62,574 bases of DNA from Chthonomonas sp. UBA2017 (lineage in GTDB: Bacteria; Armatimonadota; Fimbriimonadia; Fimbriimonadales; Fimbriimonadaceae), in the NCBI GenBank assembly GCA_002335425.1, contig DDCB01000004.1, forward strand, positions 1 to 62,574, given 5' to 3'. Below the pieces are notes generated by a model. That model saw only the letters and a program-made list of their open reading frames with translations. It had not been told where the DNA came from and did not search any database. Below, piece by piece: positions 8,492 through 17,021 of the stretch. How positions within the stretch are numbered: position 1 is the stretch's first letter; every line of letters begins with the position of its first letter. The position numbers and the translations under genes were made by a program.

Positions 8492-9265
8492 TCAGAATTG
8501 ATCGGTGAGAAACATCTGAGGAGGGCTCGGAAATCCCTTCGCCATCACATAGGTTTCGAACTTCTCATGGATCAATGGAACTCCTAGATTCCGCGAGAAC
8601 TGGCGCATCCCGACCCAATCGGTCCCTGGGTAAACGGGCCAACGCTCCAAGTCGGGCGAGACGATCGCTTCTCGCACCAAGTTCGATTCAAAGCAAATAT
8701 AGCCGTCGCCCGCCACTTCGGCGATCCGATACGTCCAAGACCAGGCGCGCCATCGGCGGTCATCTCGACGGAGCCGGGCGGGATCGGCTTCAGACCAGCG
8801 AGAGTAGATCGCCTCGACGTCGGCGCGAGCGCAAGGCGGTGATTCCCGCGAGCCGAGCTCATGTCGAAGGGGTCCGCGAATGACTTCCTCGACCACCTCA
8901 AACCCGCAATGCTCATACAGCCGGGTCGATTGGGCAAAGAGCATGGCCGCTGACTCGCCGGACTCTTTTCCGGATTGCAAGACCATCTCGATGAGTTGCT
9001 GGGCGAGTCCTCGGCCCCGCGATTTTGGGTGAGTGGCGACTCCGGCAATTCCCATGGCCCGCCCCCAGCCGAACTCTAATGGAGTGGTCGTCAAAATCGA
9101 CCGCATGTTGCCCTTTTCAAAAAGCGCCCATTTCCGATTCAGATCGAAGTAAGGCTCGGTGTAAAAAACGGACTCGGCCCGAGAGACGTCCAGGCCAAAG
9201 ACCTCACAAAGAAGAGACAAAAACCCAGGAGCTTCGTCGGCCGCGATCGGCCTGATCTCGATCAT
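8492..9265 (-). CDS. GNAT-family acetyltransferase
   Basis: A 257-residue protein whose N-terminal half is a GNAT fold: MGIAGVATHPKSRGRGLAQQLI includes the acetyl-CoA pyrophosphate loop (RGRGLA), followed by AAMLFAQSTRLYEHCGFE, the usual final strand and helix. The C-terminal 100 residues have no clear family. The substrate is unknown. It overlaps the upstream cdaR gene by the four bases ATGA and is the last gene of the cdaA operon, but nothing in the sequence ties it to c-di-AMP. Confidence 0.82.
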   Translation of the reverse strand: MIEIRPIAADEAPGFLSLLCEVFGLDVSRAESVFYTEPYFDLNRKWALFEKGNMRSILTTTPLEFGWGRAMGIAGVATHPKSRGRGLAQQLIEMVLQSGKESGESAAMLFAQSTRLYEHCGFEVVEEVIRGPLRHELGSRESPPCARADVEAIYSRWSEADPARLRRDDRRWRAWSWTYRIAEVAGDGYICFESNLVREAIVSPDLERWPVYPGTDWVGMRQFSRNLGVPLIHEKFETYVMAKGFPSPPQMFLTDQF

Positions 9266-10218
9266 GGACCAGGGCCTTCGGGTAACGGGCTCGGTGGAGC
9301 CGAGGAAGCCGTGGCCCCGACGACGACGGTGACCCGAACCGAGGTCTCACCGGTCAGGCGAATGCCGTCGACTCGCTTGAGTTTCACGGTGAAAGTCGTG
9401 GTCTCTCGAAGGCCCGAAAGGTCAATGGGTTCGGTCTCAATCCGCTGGACTCGGGCTAAAACGGCTGGTGAACCGGCCGCCTCAACCTGGTTCGGCCGCA
9501 CGGTGAAAGCAGTCACTTCATGTCCGAAGGCGGGTTGGCCCTGCCATTGCGGCGTGATCAAAAAGCGATTCGTCGCCGGGGCGGCGGCGACGGCGGGCCG
9601 AAGCGTCACCTCTTCGGGATCGCTGCTGGCAAAAGGAATGGGGCGACCATCTTTGTCGAGCACTTCGACCTTGGCCGTCATCGTCTCCCCGGGTCGAATC
9701 TTGCTTAAGTCCAGCATCGCCCGGACGAAATTGACTTTGGCGAGGGCCTGCTCCGGGGCCGAGATCGAGACCGTCTCCGGATCGGCACTCGCTCCTTCAT
9801 ATCGCAAATCGCCAGCCACGATCCCGCGCGGCTCGACGGAGAGCTTGAAGGCGCGACTCTCCATCCGGCTCAGCTCAAACTGTTCGTAGGCGCGTTGGAG
9901 CCGCAACGGCACATTGATCCTCGGAGTGGAAAGCTGGACCAGATACCTTTGCAGCCCCGACCCGGCATTTTGGAAGTCGACAAAGGCCGCGATCTGCTCG
10001 GCGGTGATCCGGTCGAGTTGCTCGGTGGTTCCTTCGGCGATGACTTTGACCGTTCGGGGCCCCCGGGTGACGATCATGTCGGCGGGGACATTTCGTGTCT
10101 CGACCCGAACGGCGAGTTCGCGTTGCTTGGCTGGAGCCCGTTGGGTGTCCACTTGGAGCCACAAAAGGAGGGCCATGATGAGCGACACTGCCCCGAGAAT
10201 GACCTTGTCACGACTCAC
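9262..10218 (-). CDS. cdaR: YbbR-domain protein (CdaR-like regulator)
   Basis: A protein of about 318 residues with one N-terminal membrane segment (ILGAVSLIMALLLWL) followed by repeated beta-rich YbbR-type domains outside the membrane. CdaR partners with the diadenylate cyclase CdaA and modulates its activity in Firmicutes; the adjacent gene here is cdaA. I chose GTG at 10218 because it makes a GTGA overlap with the cdaA stop; a longer frame from TTG at 10305 would overlap cdaA by 91 bases and put a charged tail before the membrane helix. The C-terminus is Pro/Gly-rich. Confidence 0.8.
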   Translation of the reverse strand: MSRDKVILGAVSLIMALLLWLQVDTQRAPAKQRELAVRVETRNVPADMIVTRGPRTVKVIAEGTTEQLDRITAEQIAAFVDFQNAGSGLQRYLVQLSTPRINVPLRLQRAYEQFELSRMESRAFKLSVEPRGIVAGDLRYEGASADPETVSISAPEQALAKVNFVRAMLDLSKIRPGETMTAKVEVLDKDGRPIPFASSDPEEVTLRPAVAAAPATNRFLITPQWQGQPAFGHEVTAFTVRPNQVEAAGSPAVLARVQRIETEPIDLSGLRETTTFTVKLKRVDGIRLTGETSVRVTVVVGATASSAPPSPLPEGPGP

Positions 10219-11069
10219 TTTTTCGGTCCCTCCACGAGCTCTTTGCTCCGCTTGCTTCGCCGCCCTTCGGGTTTTGCCGGACCGCGCAAGAACTGATTGA
10301 GCCAAGTCCGAAGCTCTTGGGCGTCTTGCACCCGCTGCAACTGGCCGTCTTGGCAGACCGAGATCGTGCCGCGCTCTTCGCTCACGATGACGGCCAAGCA
10401 GTCGGCTTGCTCGGTGATCCCGAGACCGGCTCGATGCCGCATGTGGAAAGCCGCCGAAAGGGAAGTCGTTTCGCTCAACGGGAGTCGGCAGGCGGCGGCT
10501 TCAATCCGGTCGCCACGAACGAGCGCGGCACCGTCATGAAGCGGATTCCCTTCGTGAAAAATTGAAGCCAAAAGCGGCGCGCTGATGTTGGCCTGAAGCG
10601 AGACGCCGTTGGCGGCAATGTCGTCGAGCCGGGTGCCACGCTCGATGACGATGATCGCTCCGACTCGCGCACTCGACATCTCGGTCGTCGCCGCGACGAT
10701 CTCTTCCAAGGTTCGCAAAGCGACTCGCCCATCTTGGGCGTTCAGTCGGCTCGGCCAAAGACCGAGCCGAGCAAAGCCTTCGAGAGTTTGGCGAAGCTCC
10801 GGCAGAAGCAAGATGACCAGGGCGACCGGCGCAAGGAGGGTTGCCTTATCCAAGAACCAGTGGAGGGTCCGGAGCTGAAAATGGTCGGACAAAACGAGCG
10901 CAACCACAAAGATCGCGATGCCCCCCAAAATTCTCCAGGCTCGGCTCGACCGAATGAGGGAAATGAGGCGAAAGATCAGGTACGCCACCAGCAGAATGTC
11001 GATGACGTGAATTAAGTTTTCCCAGGAAAAGTCCCGAAGGCCACCCAAGCGCCGCAGAATGTCTTCCAA
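10215..11069 (-). CDS. cdaA: Diadenylate cyclase CdaA
   Basis: The 284-residue protein has three N-terminal membrane helices (about residues 20-90) and a DAC domain. The two catalytic motifs are present: DGA in NPLHDGAALVRGD and RHR in HMRHRAGLGITEQ. It makes cyclic di-AMP from two ATP at the membrane, a messenger for osmolyte and cell-wall control. The start is TTG at 11069 with AGGA about 7 bases upstream; TACAAT further upstream is a possible -10. It heads the cdaA-cdaR-GNAT operon, divergent from guaB. Confidence 0.93.
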   Translation of the reverse strand: MEDILRRLGGLRDFSWENLIHVIDILLVAYLIFRLISLIRSSRAWRILGGIAIFVVALVLSDHFQLRTLHWFLDKATLLAPVALVILLLPELRQTLEGFARLGLWPSRLNAQDGRVALRTLEEIVAATTEMSSARVGAIIVIERGTRLDDIAANGVSLQANISAPLLASIFHEGNPLHDGAALVRGDRIEAAACRLPLSETTSLSAAFHMRHRAGLGITEQADCLAVIVSEERGTISVCQDGQLQRVQDAQELRTWLNQFLRGPAKPEGRRSKRSKELVEGPKK

Positions 11070-11173
11070 TCAGGTTCCTACCAAGCTCATTGTAGCTTTC
11101 CTGAAAGACTTTGCGCATCGCCCGAGGGACCAAAGACTCCGAACTTGAAATGACGACCTGTTTTGCTTCAAAA

Positions 11174-11185
11174 TAAGTTGGCAAG
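11174..11185 (+). promoter_or_regulatory. Putative leaderless -10 box of guaB
   Basis: TAAGTT (11174-11179) lies exactly 6 bases before the guaB ATG, and no ribosome site is visible, which suggests a leaderless transcript. A TTGAAA at 11145-11150 is too far upstream to be an ordinary -35. Confidence 0.4.
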
Positions 11186-12664
11186 ATGCCCACATTTCGA
11201 GAAGGTCTCAGCTTCGATGATGTCCTGCTTCTGCCGAGGCGATCGACCGTTCTCCCGAGCGAAGTCAGCCTGGCCAGCACTCTGCTTCCCGGAATCCATC
11301 TGAAGACGCCGATCGTGTCAGCTCCGATGGACACGGTCACCGAGGCCCGGCTTGCCATCGCCATCGCCCGCGAAGGCGGTGTTGGGGTGATTCACCGGAA
11401 CATGTCGATTGACGCGCAAGCGGAGCAGGTCGACCGGGTCAAGCGGAGTGAGCATGGCGTCATCACGAACCCGATCAAGCTCACTGCCGATAAGACTGTT
11501 CAAGACGCGATCCATTTGATGGACCGATTTCACATCAGCGGGGTCCCGATCATCGACGAGCAAGGGCATCTCGTCGGAATCCTCACTCACCGGGACATCC
11601 GATTCGAGACCGATTACACCAAGCCGATCCGCGACCGAATGACGAGCACGAACCTCATCACCACCTCCGTCGGAACCACCCTAGAACAAGCTGAGGCGAA
11701 GCTGGCTGACCATCGAATCGAAAAGCTGCCGATCGTCGATGAAGAAGGCCGCCTACAAGGTCTCATCACGATTAAGGACATCCTGAAGGTGAAGCAACAC
11801 CCGAACGCCACCAAAGACAGCAAAGGACGGCTGGTCTGCGGCGCCGCTATCGGGCCACTGCGGGAGCCGTACGAGCGAGCGAAGTCCCTCTTGGACGCAG
11901 GGGTCGATTTTATCGTGATCGACGCCGCCCATGGCCACTCGATGGGGGTGATGGAGTGCGTCAAGATGCTCAAGGAGAAACTCCCTGATCTGAAGGTGAT
12001 TGCCGGCAATGTTGCGACTCGGCAGGCCACTCTGGACTTGATTGAACTCGGAGCCGACGCCCTCCGAGTGGGAATCGGCGCAGGCTCGATCTGCACCACT
12101 CGCGTCGTGGCCGGGATCGGCGTTCCTCAATTCACGGCGGTCTTGGAGTGCTGTGAGGCGGCCAATGAACGAGGGGTCCCGACCATTGCGGATGGAGGAA
12201 TCCGGAGCTCGGGCGACATCGTCAAGTGTCTGGCCGCCGGAGCCTCCACCGTCATGATGGGCAACATGTTCGCCGGGTGCGAAGAGAGTCCGGGTGAAAC
12301 CGAGATCTACCGAAATCGTGCCTACAAGGTCTATCGCGGCATGGGCAGCATCGGAGCGATGAAGCAAGGCTCCAGTGACCGCTACTTCCAGCTCAAGGAT
12401 CATGCCGTGGCCCTGGTCCCCGAGGGGGTCGAAGGCCGAGTCCCCTACAAGGGCCAGCTTTCTGAGACCGTGACCCAGCTGATCGGCGGCTTGCGGAGCG
12501 GCATGGGCTATGCCGGGGCGTCGAGTCTGGAGGACCTTCGGGCGCAGGCCGAATTCATGCGGATCACCGGGGGCGGCTTGCGGGAGAGTCATCCCCACGA
12601 CGTCTGGATCACCAAGGAGCCGCCAAACTACTCGACCCCGTATTCGGGGAGCCAAGTCGATTAG
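11186..12664 (+). CDS. guaB: IMP dehydrogenase
   Basis: Full-length 492-residue GuaB, converting IMP to XMP with NAD in guanine nucleotide synthesis. Domains in order: N-terminal barrel strands (FRE-GLSFDDVLLLP), two CBS domains at roughly residues 95-205, then the rest of the TIM barrel. The catalytic cysteine is in GAGSICTTRVVAGIG, the phosphate site in ADGGIRSSGDI, and the mobile flap begins YRGMGSIGAM. It is a single gene, divergent from the cdaA operon. Nothing is unusual in it apart from the possibly leaderless start. Confidence 0.97.
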   Translation: MPTFREGLSFDDVLLLPRRSTVLPSEVSLASTLLPGIHLKTPIVSAPMDTVTEARLAIAIAREGGVGVIHRNMSIDAQAEQVDRVKRSEHGVITNPIKLTADKTVQDAIHLMDRFHISGVPIIDEQGHLVGILTHRDIRFETDYTKPIRDRMTSTNLITTSVGTTLEQAEAKLADHRIEKLPIVDEEGRLQGLITIKDILKVKQHPNATKDSKGRLVCGAAIGPLREPYERAKSLLDAGVDFIVIDAAHGHSMGVMECVKMLKEKLPDLKVIAGNVATRQATLDLIELGADALRVGIGAGSICTTRVVAGIGVPQFTAVLECCEAANERGVPTIADGGIRSSGDIVKCLAAGASTVMMGNMFAGCEESPGETEIYRNRAYKVYRGMGSIGAMKQGSSDRYFQLKDHAVALVPEGVEGRVPYKGQLSETVTQLIGGLRSGMGYAGASSLEDLRAQAEFMRITGGGLRESHPHDVWITKEPPNYSTPYSGSQVD

Positions 12665-12693
12665 GGTCAACCTGGTCGAGGGTCCGCGCGTCA

Positions 12694-12705
12694 TAAACTA
12701 GGGTG
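12694..12705 (+). promoter_or_regulatory. Putative leaderless -10 box
   Basis: TAAACT (12694-12699) is followed by AGGGTG and then ATG at 12706. The 6-base spacing matches the guaB and purM arrangements. The 10-mer ACTAGGGTGA that spans it recurs at about 44840, upstream of actA. Confidence 0.4.
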
Positions 12706-13608
12706 ATGAGTTCGATGGGACGGTCCAAGAAGTTGCCGAACTTCCGCCAATACCTGGCGGACCAAGTTCAGCGCGTCCCCCGGAATGAGGAGACTTACTT
12801 CGCGATCGGGGGGTGCATCGTCACGCCTCTTGCGGTCGGACTCTCATTCTTCTTGCTGAAAACCCTCATCACCCCCCTGGTCGCAGCCTTGGTGAGTGGG
12901 CTTATCGTGATGCCCGTCATGTTTGCGATCTCGGCGATAATCTCCAAACGCCTCTCCCAGCCTCGAAATCCAGCTGAAGCGGATCACGTGGCTCGACACC
13001 AAGTCGCCAAGCAGTGGACGCATCTCGCCGACAAAAGCAAGCTCCACCGAGAACTCGACCCCGTGGCCGGACAACTGCTGGAGGCCGGAGCCTTTTACTG
13101 GAAGCGGACTCAGGACACCTTAAAGACCCCGGCTTGGCAACGAGAAGACTTGCCTGCACACTGGAAGTCAATGCGAGACCAGGCCATGGAGGCTTCGCAA
13201 TCGGCAATGGACGACCTCTTTATGCTCCTCAAAGACTGCACCGGGAAGCCCGATAAGTCCAGAAAGGACGATCTCACCAGTGCCTTTGAGAAGTTCGGTG
13301 CGCTTGAGATTCTGGATGCTGCCCAAGAGTTGCTGATGGTCGCGACGGGAGACGCGAGTCAATATGCCTATCGCAGCCCAGTATTGCCGGTTGTCTTTGA
13401 GCCAGCCAAAATGCTGGCGGAGAAGCTTCGCGATCTTTCGAACGAGATCGAGTCGATGACGCGCGAGGTTCAAGCAAAAGTCGCTTCGGGACCGGCCAAC
13501 TTCAGCTCCGTCGGCACGATCGACCTCTTGCTCGACGAGATGAAGTCGATCCAGCAAGCCGAGCGCGAGCTCGGCGATGACCAGTCGCAGACCCACCTTA
13601 AGGCTTGA
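12706..13608 (+). CDS. Two-helix membrane protein of unknown function
   Basis: A 300-residue protein with two adjacent hydrophobic segments near residues 33-85 (PLAVGLSFFLLKTLITPLV and the following LIVMPVMFAISAII), then a long soluble, mostly helical C-terminal part rich in Lys, Glu and Asp. No family is recognised. The hairpin of two membrane helices followed by a coiled-coil-like tail suggests a cytoplasmic scaffold anchored in the membrane, but that is inference. GTG at 12703 is an alternative start. The 3' end overlaps the convergent membrane-protein gene by 11 bases. Confidence 0.7.
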   Translation: MSSMGRSKKLPNFRQYLADQVQRVPRNEETYFAIGGCIVTPLAVGLSFFLLKTLITPLVAALVSGLIVMPVMFAISAIISKRLSQPRNPAEADHVARHQVAKQWTHLADKSKLHRELDPVAGQLLEAGAFYWKRTQDTLKTPAWQREDLPAHWKSMRDQAMEASQSAMDDLFMLLKDCTGKPDKSRKDDLTSAFEKFGALEILDAAQELLMVATGDASQYAYRSPVLPVVFEPAKMLAEKLRDLSNEIESMTREVQAKVASGPANFSSVGTIDLLLDEMKSIQQAERELGDDQSQTHLKA

Positions 13609-15481
13609 CTTCAACGAGCGAGAAACGGGGACCTTCGATCAAGACCGATCCGAGGTCGCGCCGGTCTCCCAGGGCCAGTCGGTCGAATGCTGCGGGCAAT
13701 GGGGCAATCACGAACATCCGGGCATCGCGCCTTGCTCCCCGTATAAGATCGAGCATCTCTTTCTTGGGCAAGATGGGAGTGTCCGTCCCAAAAAGCCCTA
13801 GGCTCGGCTGGGCGCCCCGGGGCACGTAGAGCACACTTCGACGGGCCCCATACTGAGGCGTTTCGCTCCAATGACCGGCATAGCTATAGGCTCCGGTGAG
13901 ACCGGAAAGGATCGTGTTCAGATCAGGCATATAAGGCGATGGAAACACGTCTGGGTCGCGGGTCGAAGCGTTGATCCCGGGAACAGCCACGACGATCTTG
14001 GGCCCCTGAATCTTGTTGAGACGCTCGACAATCGCAAGGACATCGGCCCCGAGGTACACGGGATGAACAGTGGTCCGAGACACGTCCGACCGAATCAGTC
14101 CGATTTCGCGTTGGAACCAGAGCATCGACGATCCGCTACACAAGACGATCGCCAACGCCGTGGAGAGGTTTCGAGCGTTCCGTTCACGCTTTTCAACCCA
14201 TTGGGCGACTCCCATCGCCGCCAAAATGCCCAGGGGCACCGCATAGGCCATCAGCAGCTTGCGCTGGAAAAGGGCGGGGACATACGGCAAGATTAACCCC
14301 AAAACCATCCAGCTATTGATCAGGTTGAAAGCCGGGCAAGCTCGGGACGTCAGAAGAATCACTCCGATCCCGGTGACCAGAATCCCAGCGAACCCCAACC
14401 CGCCCACAAGGTATCGATCCACCGCGGGTTGAGAGAGGGAGAGTGCAAACAGACCCGCGACCAGGACGGCAAACAGCGCCATCCCTTTGCGGACTTGAGG
14501 GGCGTCTTGCGAGCGATATTGAAGACCCCCCACCAACGCCAGCACCACCAAAGGCAGGTACCCAAAAAAGAGCTGAGGAAAGGTCGGACTGAACGTAGGC
14601 GTTGACGCCCGAGCTTGAAAGACCGGGTCGTTCTGATAAACGTAAAGGAACCAAAGCGCGGCTGGAAGAAGGCCGAGCAACATCACGCCCACCCGCTTTA
14701 GCCAGTCGAGGTGGAACGTTTTGGATGCGAGGCTTGCCGCGAGCAGTCCCACCAAAACGACGCCAACAATCAAGATGTCGTAGCTGTGGACGTTCATCAT
14801 GAGGCCCAACAGGAGTGCCCCCCATCCCACTTTGGACCACGACTCTCGGGCGTCAAGAACGCACAAGAAAACTCCCAACAGGAGACATAGGCTCATGACG
14901 AAGAGGCTCGTCGTCAGCATGGAAGGGAAGACAAAGCCTTCGGGTTGCCAGACGTCGGTTGGCAGTCGGCCAGCAGTAGCGCCGGTGAGCCAAGTCTTCT
15001 GGTTCATCGCGACCCCGAATACCTGCCAGACCAGAAAGCCGATCCCGCCGCCAAAAATGGCGAGCGCGAGCGCAAGTTTGTGGGTGAAAACCGAGAGCTG
15101 GAGCTTCCCGATCAATCGTGAGAGCAGAAGAACCGACAGGAAGGTAAATCCGAGCCGGGCGAGGGTTTCGGTCCAGCCGATGCCCAGCAAGCGGGCAGGC
15201 AAGCCGAGCAGCCAGAAGTAGAGGTGGATTGTCAGGCCCGGCTGAGCGTCGGTCGTAAACCGATTGTCGAAAAGGAACTGGCCGTCCATCGCCTGGCGCA
15301 TCCAGGCGGCATACACCATCTGGTCGTCCGTGCTGAACTGATAGCCCAGATACGAAGCTCCGCCCGGGGTGGACATCCACCCGATCAGGGCGGGCAAGGC
15401 CGCCAAGACCGTCGTCACCACGGCAAGCCGCAAGGTGAAGCGACGAATCTGGTCAGCCTGATGCGCGGCTTCGACGGTCAA
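13598..15481 (-). CDS. Polytopic membrane protein, GT-C glycosyltransferase-like
   Basis: A 627-residue integral membrane protein with about ten to twelve hydrophobic segments and a short soluble C-terminus. After the first membrane helix comes an acidic loop, STDDQMVYAAWMRQ, in the position where GT-C lipid-sugar glycosyltransferases carry their catalytic acidic pair. The overall shape suits a polyprenyl-phosphate-sugar glycosyltransferase, but no subfamily is recognised and the donor is unknown. The start is TTG at 15481, five bases past the upstream stop, so it is probably co-transcribed with the small secreted protein. Confidence 0.7.
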   Translation of the reverse strand: MTVEAAHQADQIRRFTLRLAVVTTVLAALPALIGWMSTPGGASYLGYQFSTDDQMVYAAWMRQAMDGQFLFDNRFTTDAQPGLTIHLYFWLLGLPARLLGIGWTETLARLGFTFLSVLLLSRLIGKLQLSVFTHKLALALAIFGGGIGFLVWQVFGVAMNQKTWLTGATAGRLPTDVWQPEGFVFPSMLTTSLFVMSLCLLLGVFLCVLDARESWSKVGWGALLLGLMMNVHSYDILIVGVVLVGLLAASLASKTFHLDWLKRVGVMLLGLLPAALWFLYVYQNDPVFQARASTPTFSPTFPQLFFGYLPLVVLALVGGLQYRSQDAPQVRKGMALFAVLVAGLFALSLSQPAVDRYLVGGLGFAGILVTGIGVILLTSRACPAFNLINSWMVLGLILPYVPALFQRKLLMAYAVPLGILAAMGVAQWVEKRERNARNLSTALAIVLCSGSSMLWFQREIGLIRSDVSRTTVHPVYLGADVLAIVERLNKIQGPKIVVAVPGINASTRDPDVFPSPYMPDLNTILSGLTGAYSYAGHWSETPQYGARRSVLYVPRGAQPSLGLFGTDTPILPKKEMLDLIRGARRDARMFVIAPLPAAFDRLALGDRRDLGSVLIEGPRFSLVEVKP

Positions 15482-15485
15482 CGAC

Positions 15486-15860
15486 TTACTTCGGGACCGG
15501 CCGTCCCATGCTCTTGTAGATTTGGATGATCGTGTCTTGGGATGCCTTGGCCTGTTTATGTTGAGGTTCGAGCTTCAAAACTTCACGATAATAGCGAAGA
15601 GCTGCCGGATACTTATCTTTCGGCGTCAAGACCGGTGTGTACATGTACCACTCCGCCAAGTTAAACGTTGCCGTCACCAAGCTCTTTTTATTGGCGTCGG
15701 TCTTTTTCTTAGCGTATGTCGACTTCGCCGAGCGATAAACCTTGTCCAGTTGAGCTTGTTTCGCTCGCTCGGCCTTGTCTTGGGCCGGATTTTGTGCTCC
15801 GAGGAAGCTGATCGACGTCAGGGCCAGGATGAAAGTCAAAAGTAGAGGCAATGCTCTCAT
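15486..15860 (-). CDS. Small secreted TPR-like protein
   Basis: About 124 residues: a signal peptide (MRALPLLLTFILALTS, ending FLGAQ) followed by helical segments such as AALRYYREVLKLEPQHKQA, which reads like a tetratricopeptide unit. A role in protein-protein contact outside the cytoplasm is likely; no specific function can be named. ATG at 15860 was chosen over a TTG at 15873-15875 because it gives a proper signal peptide and sits 6 bases from a -10 box. The next gene downstream is the polytopic GT-C-like protein. Confidence 0.72.
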   Translation of the reverse strand: MRALPLLLTFILALTSISFLGAQNPAQDKAERAKQAQLDKVYRSAKSTYAKKKTDANKKSLVTATFNLAEWYMYTPVLTPKDKYPAALRYYREVLKLEPQHKQAKASQDTIIQIYKSMGRPVPK

Positions 15861-15872
15861 GACATCACTATA
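15861..15872 (-). promoter_or_regulatory. Putative leaderless -10 box
   Basis: On the minus strand TATAGT (15867-15872) is followed by GATGTC and then the ATG at 15860. This is a near-consensus -10 at leaderless spacing, with no ribosome site. Confidence 0.45.
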
Positions 15873-15893
15873 CAAGAATTGGAAGAACTTCGG

Positions 15894-17021
15894 CTATACG
15901 CGCCGACTCCGATGAGCTGCCAGCCAGCTTTCGATTTCGGCCATCGCTGAGCGGACCTTGTCGAGCCGGAACTTCTCTTGTTTCGGAAGAGGGTTTTCGA
16001 GCACCGCCATCGCCGCCCGAACCGACTCACTGAGGCGAGCGTTGCGGTCCTCTCGGCTTGTCGAAGCGGGCAAGGCCAGTGCGCGCTTGATGCGTGCGTC
16101 GTAGTCCGCGGCCAAGATCTCCGTCGCGTCTTGAGGACTCCGACGATTGAACATCGCGTCCCCCAGAGCATCGACCATCTCGCGGGCGCCCTGCTGACGG
16201 CGACGAAAGACGTCTGGCAAGCCCAGTCGCTGTCCGTAGGCCCAGACCATTACGACAAACAGAACGATCGCTTGGTAGTACAGGATCTCCGCCCAGGGCC
16301 CGAGCTGTGCGAGAAGCGATTCGCCCGGCATCGGCTCCAGAAAGACGAGAGTCGAGCCCGCTGGCAGGTAAGTCCGGAAAACATGAAGCAGAAAGTCGGC
16401 GTGCTGTTCTCGGTCGATCAGACGGTTCGTCGCGAAAATTCCGTTCTCGATAAACAGCTGCGTCTCGGACCCGACTGTCATCAGAGACACCGGGTCACCA
16501 CCCACCTCTTGAACGATCACCCCGACACGATCGTCGGCATCCCAGGCGGATCGGCCCATCGAGGGCTCAGCCAGAGGTCCAGCCCGAAGCACTTGGAAGC
16601 TCTTCTTGTCTGGTTCTCGCGCAGTGCTGTAGGTCACTTTCTGGGGACCGACAAGAGCGACTTCGGCACCAAATTCTTGGCTGTGTCGCAGGACCACCCG
16701 AGTCGGGTCCTTCGAATCTTCCCACGCGCGCAACGCACTCTGGTTGCCCGGGGTCGCGTATTCACGATCTGGCCAAGGGGCCTCAAACTCGACCACGATC
16801 TCGCCCTGCTTGACCCGAGGGCCCGACATCGGCTCGCGCCGGACCCGAAAGCCCTCGGCCTGAAGGAGTTCGGCGAAAATGCTCACGCCGCTCGTCCGCT
16901 CGGAGACGATGCTGGGAAACGCCGCCGACTCCCGGCGGTTGCGATCCAAAAGCCAACTGGCGCCCAAGAGAAGGGCAAACAGCCCCAACATCAAGAAGGT
17001 CCAAAACCGAGGGGACCTCAT
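15894..17021 (-). CDS. DUF4350-containing membrane protein
   Basis: A 375-residue protein with an N-terminal membrane helix (FLMLGLFALLLGASWLL), a DUF4350 region that starts with TSGVSIFAELLQAEGFRVRR, and a second helix near residue 260 (YYQAIVLFVVMVWAY) before a cytoplasmic tail. DUF4350 proteins commonly sit beside DUF4129, DUF58 and MoxR genes, in loci thought to assemble or secrete surface proteins; no biochemical role is established. It overlaps the DUF4129 gene by ATGA. No MoxR or DUF58 gene is next to it here, so the set is partial. Confidence 0.8.
   Translation of the reverse strand: MRSPRFWTFLMLGLFALLLGASWLLDRNRRESAAFPSIVSERTSGVSIFAELLQAEGFRVRREPMSGPRVKQGEIVVEFEAPWPDREYATPGNQSALRAWEDSKDPTRVVLRHSQEFGAEVALVGPQKVTYSTAREPDKKSFQVLRAGPLAEPSMGRSAWDADDRVGVIVQEVGGDPVSLMTVGSETQLFIENGIFATNRLIDREQHADFLLHVFRTYLPAGSTLVFLEPMPGESLLAQLGPWAEILYYQAIVLFVVMVWAYGQRLGLPDVFRRRQQGAREMVDALGDAMFNRRSPQDATEILAADYDARIKRALALPASTSREDRNARLSESVRAAMAVLENPLPKQEKFRLDKVRSAMAEIESWLAAHRSRRV

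Noticed and set aside
10219..10305. N-terminal extension of cdaR
   Set aside because: It overlaps cdaA by 91 bases and starts with TTG, while GTG at 10218 gives a standard 4-base overlap.
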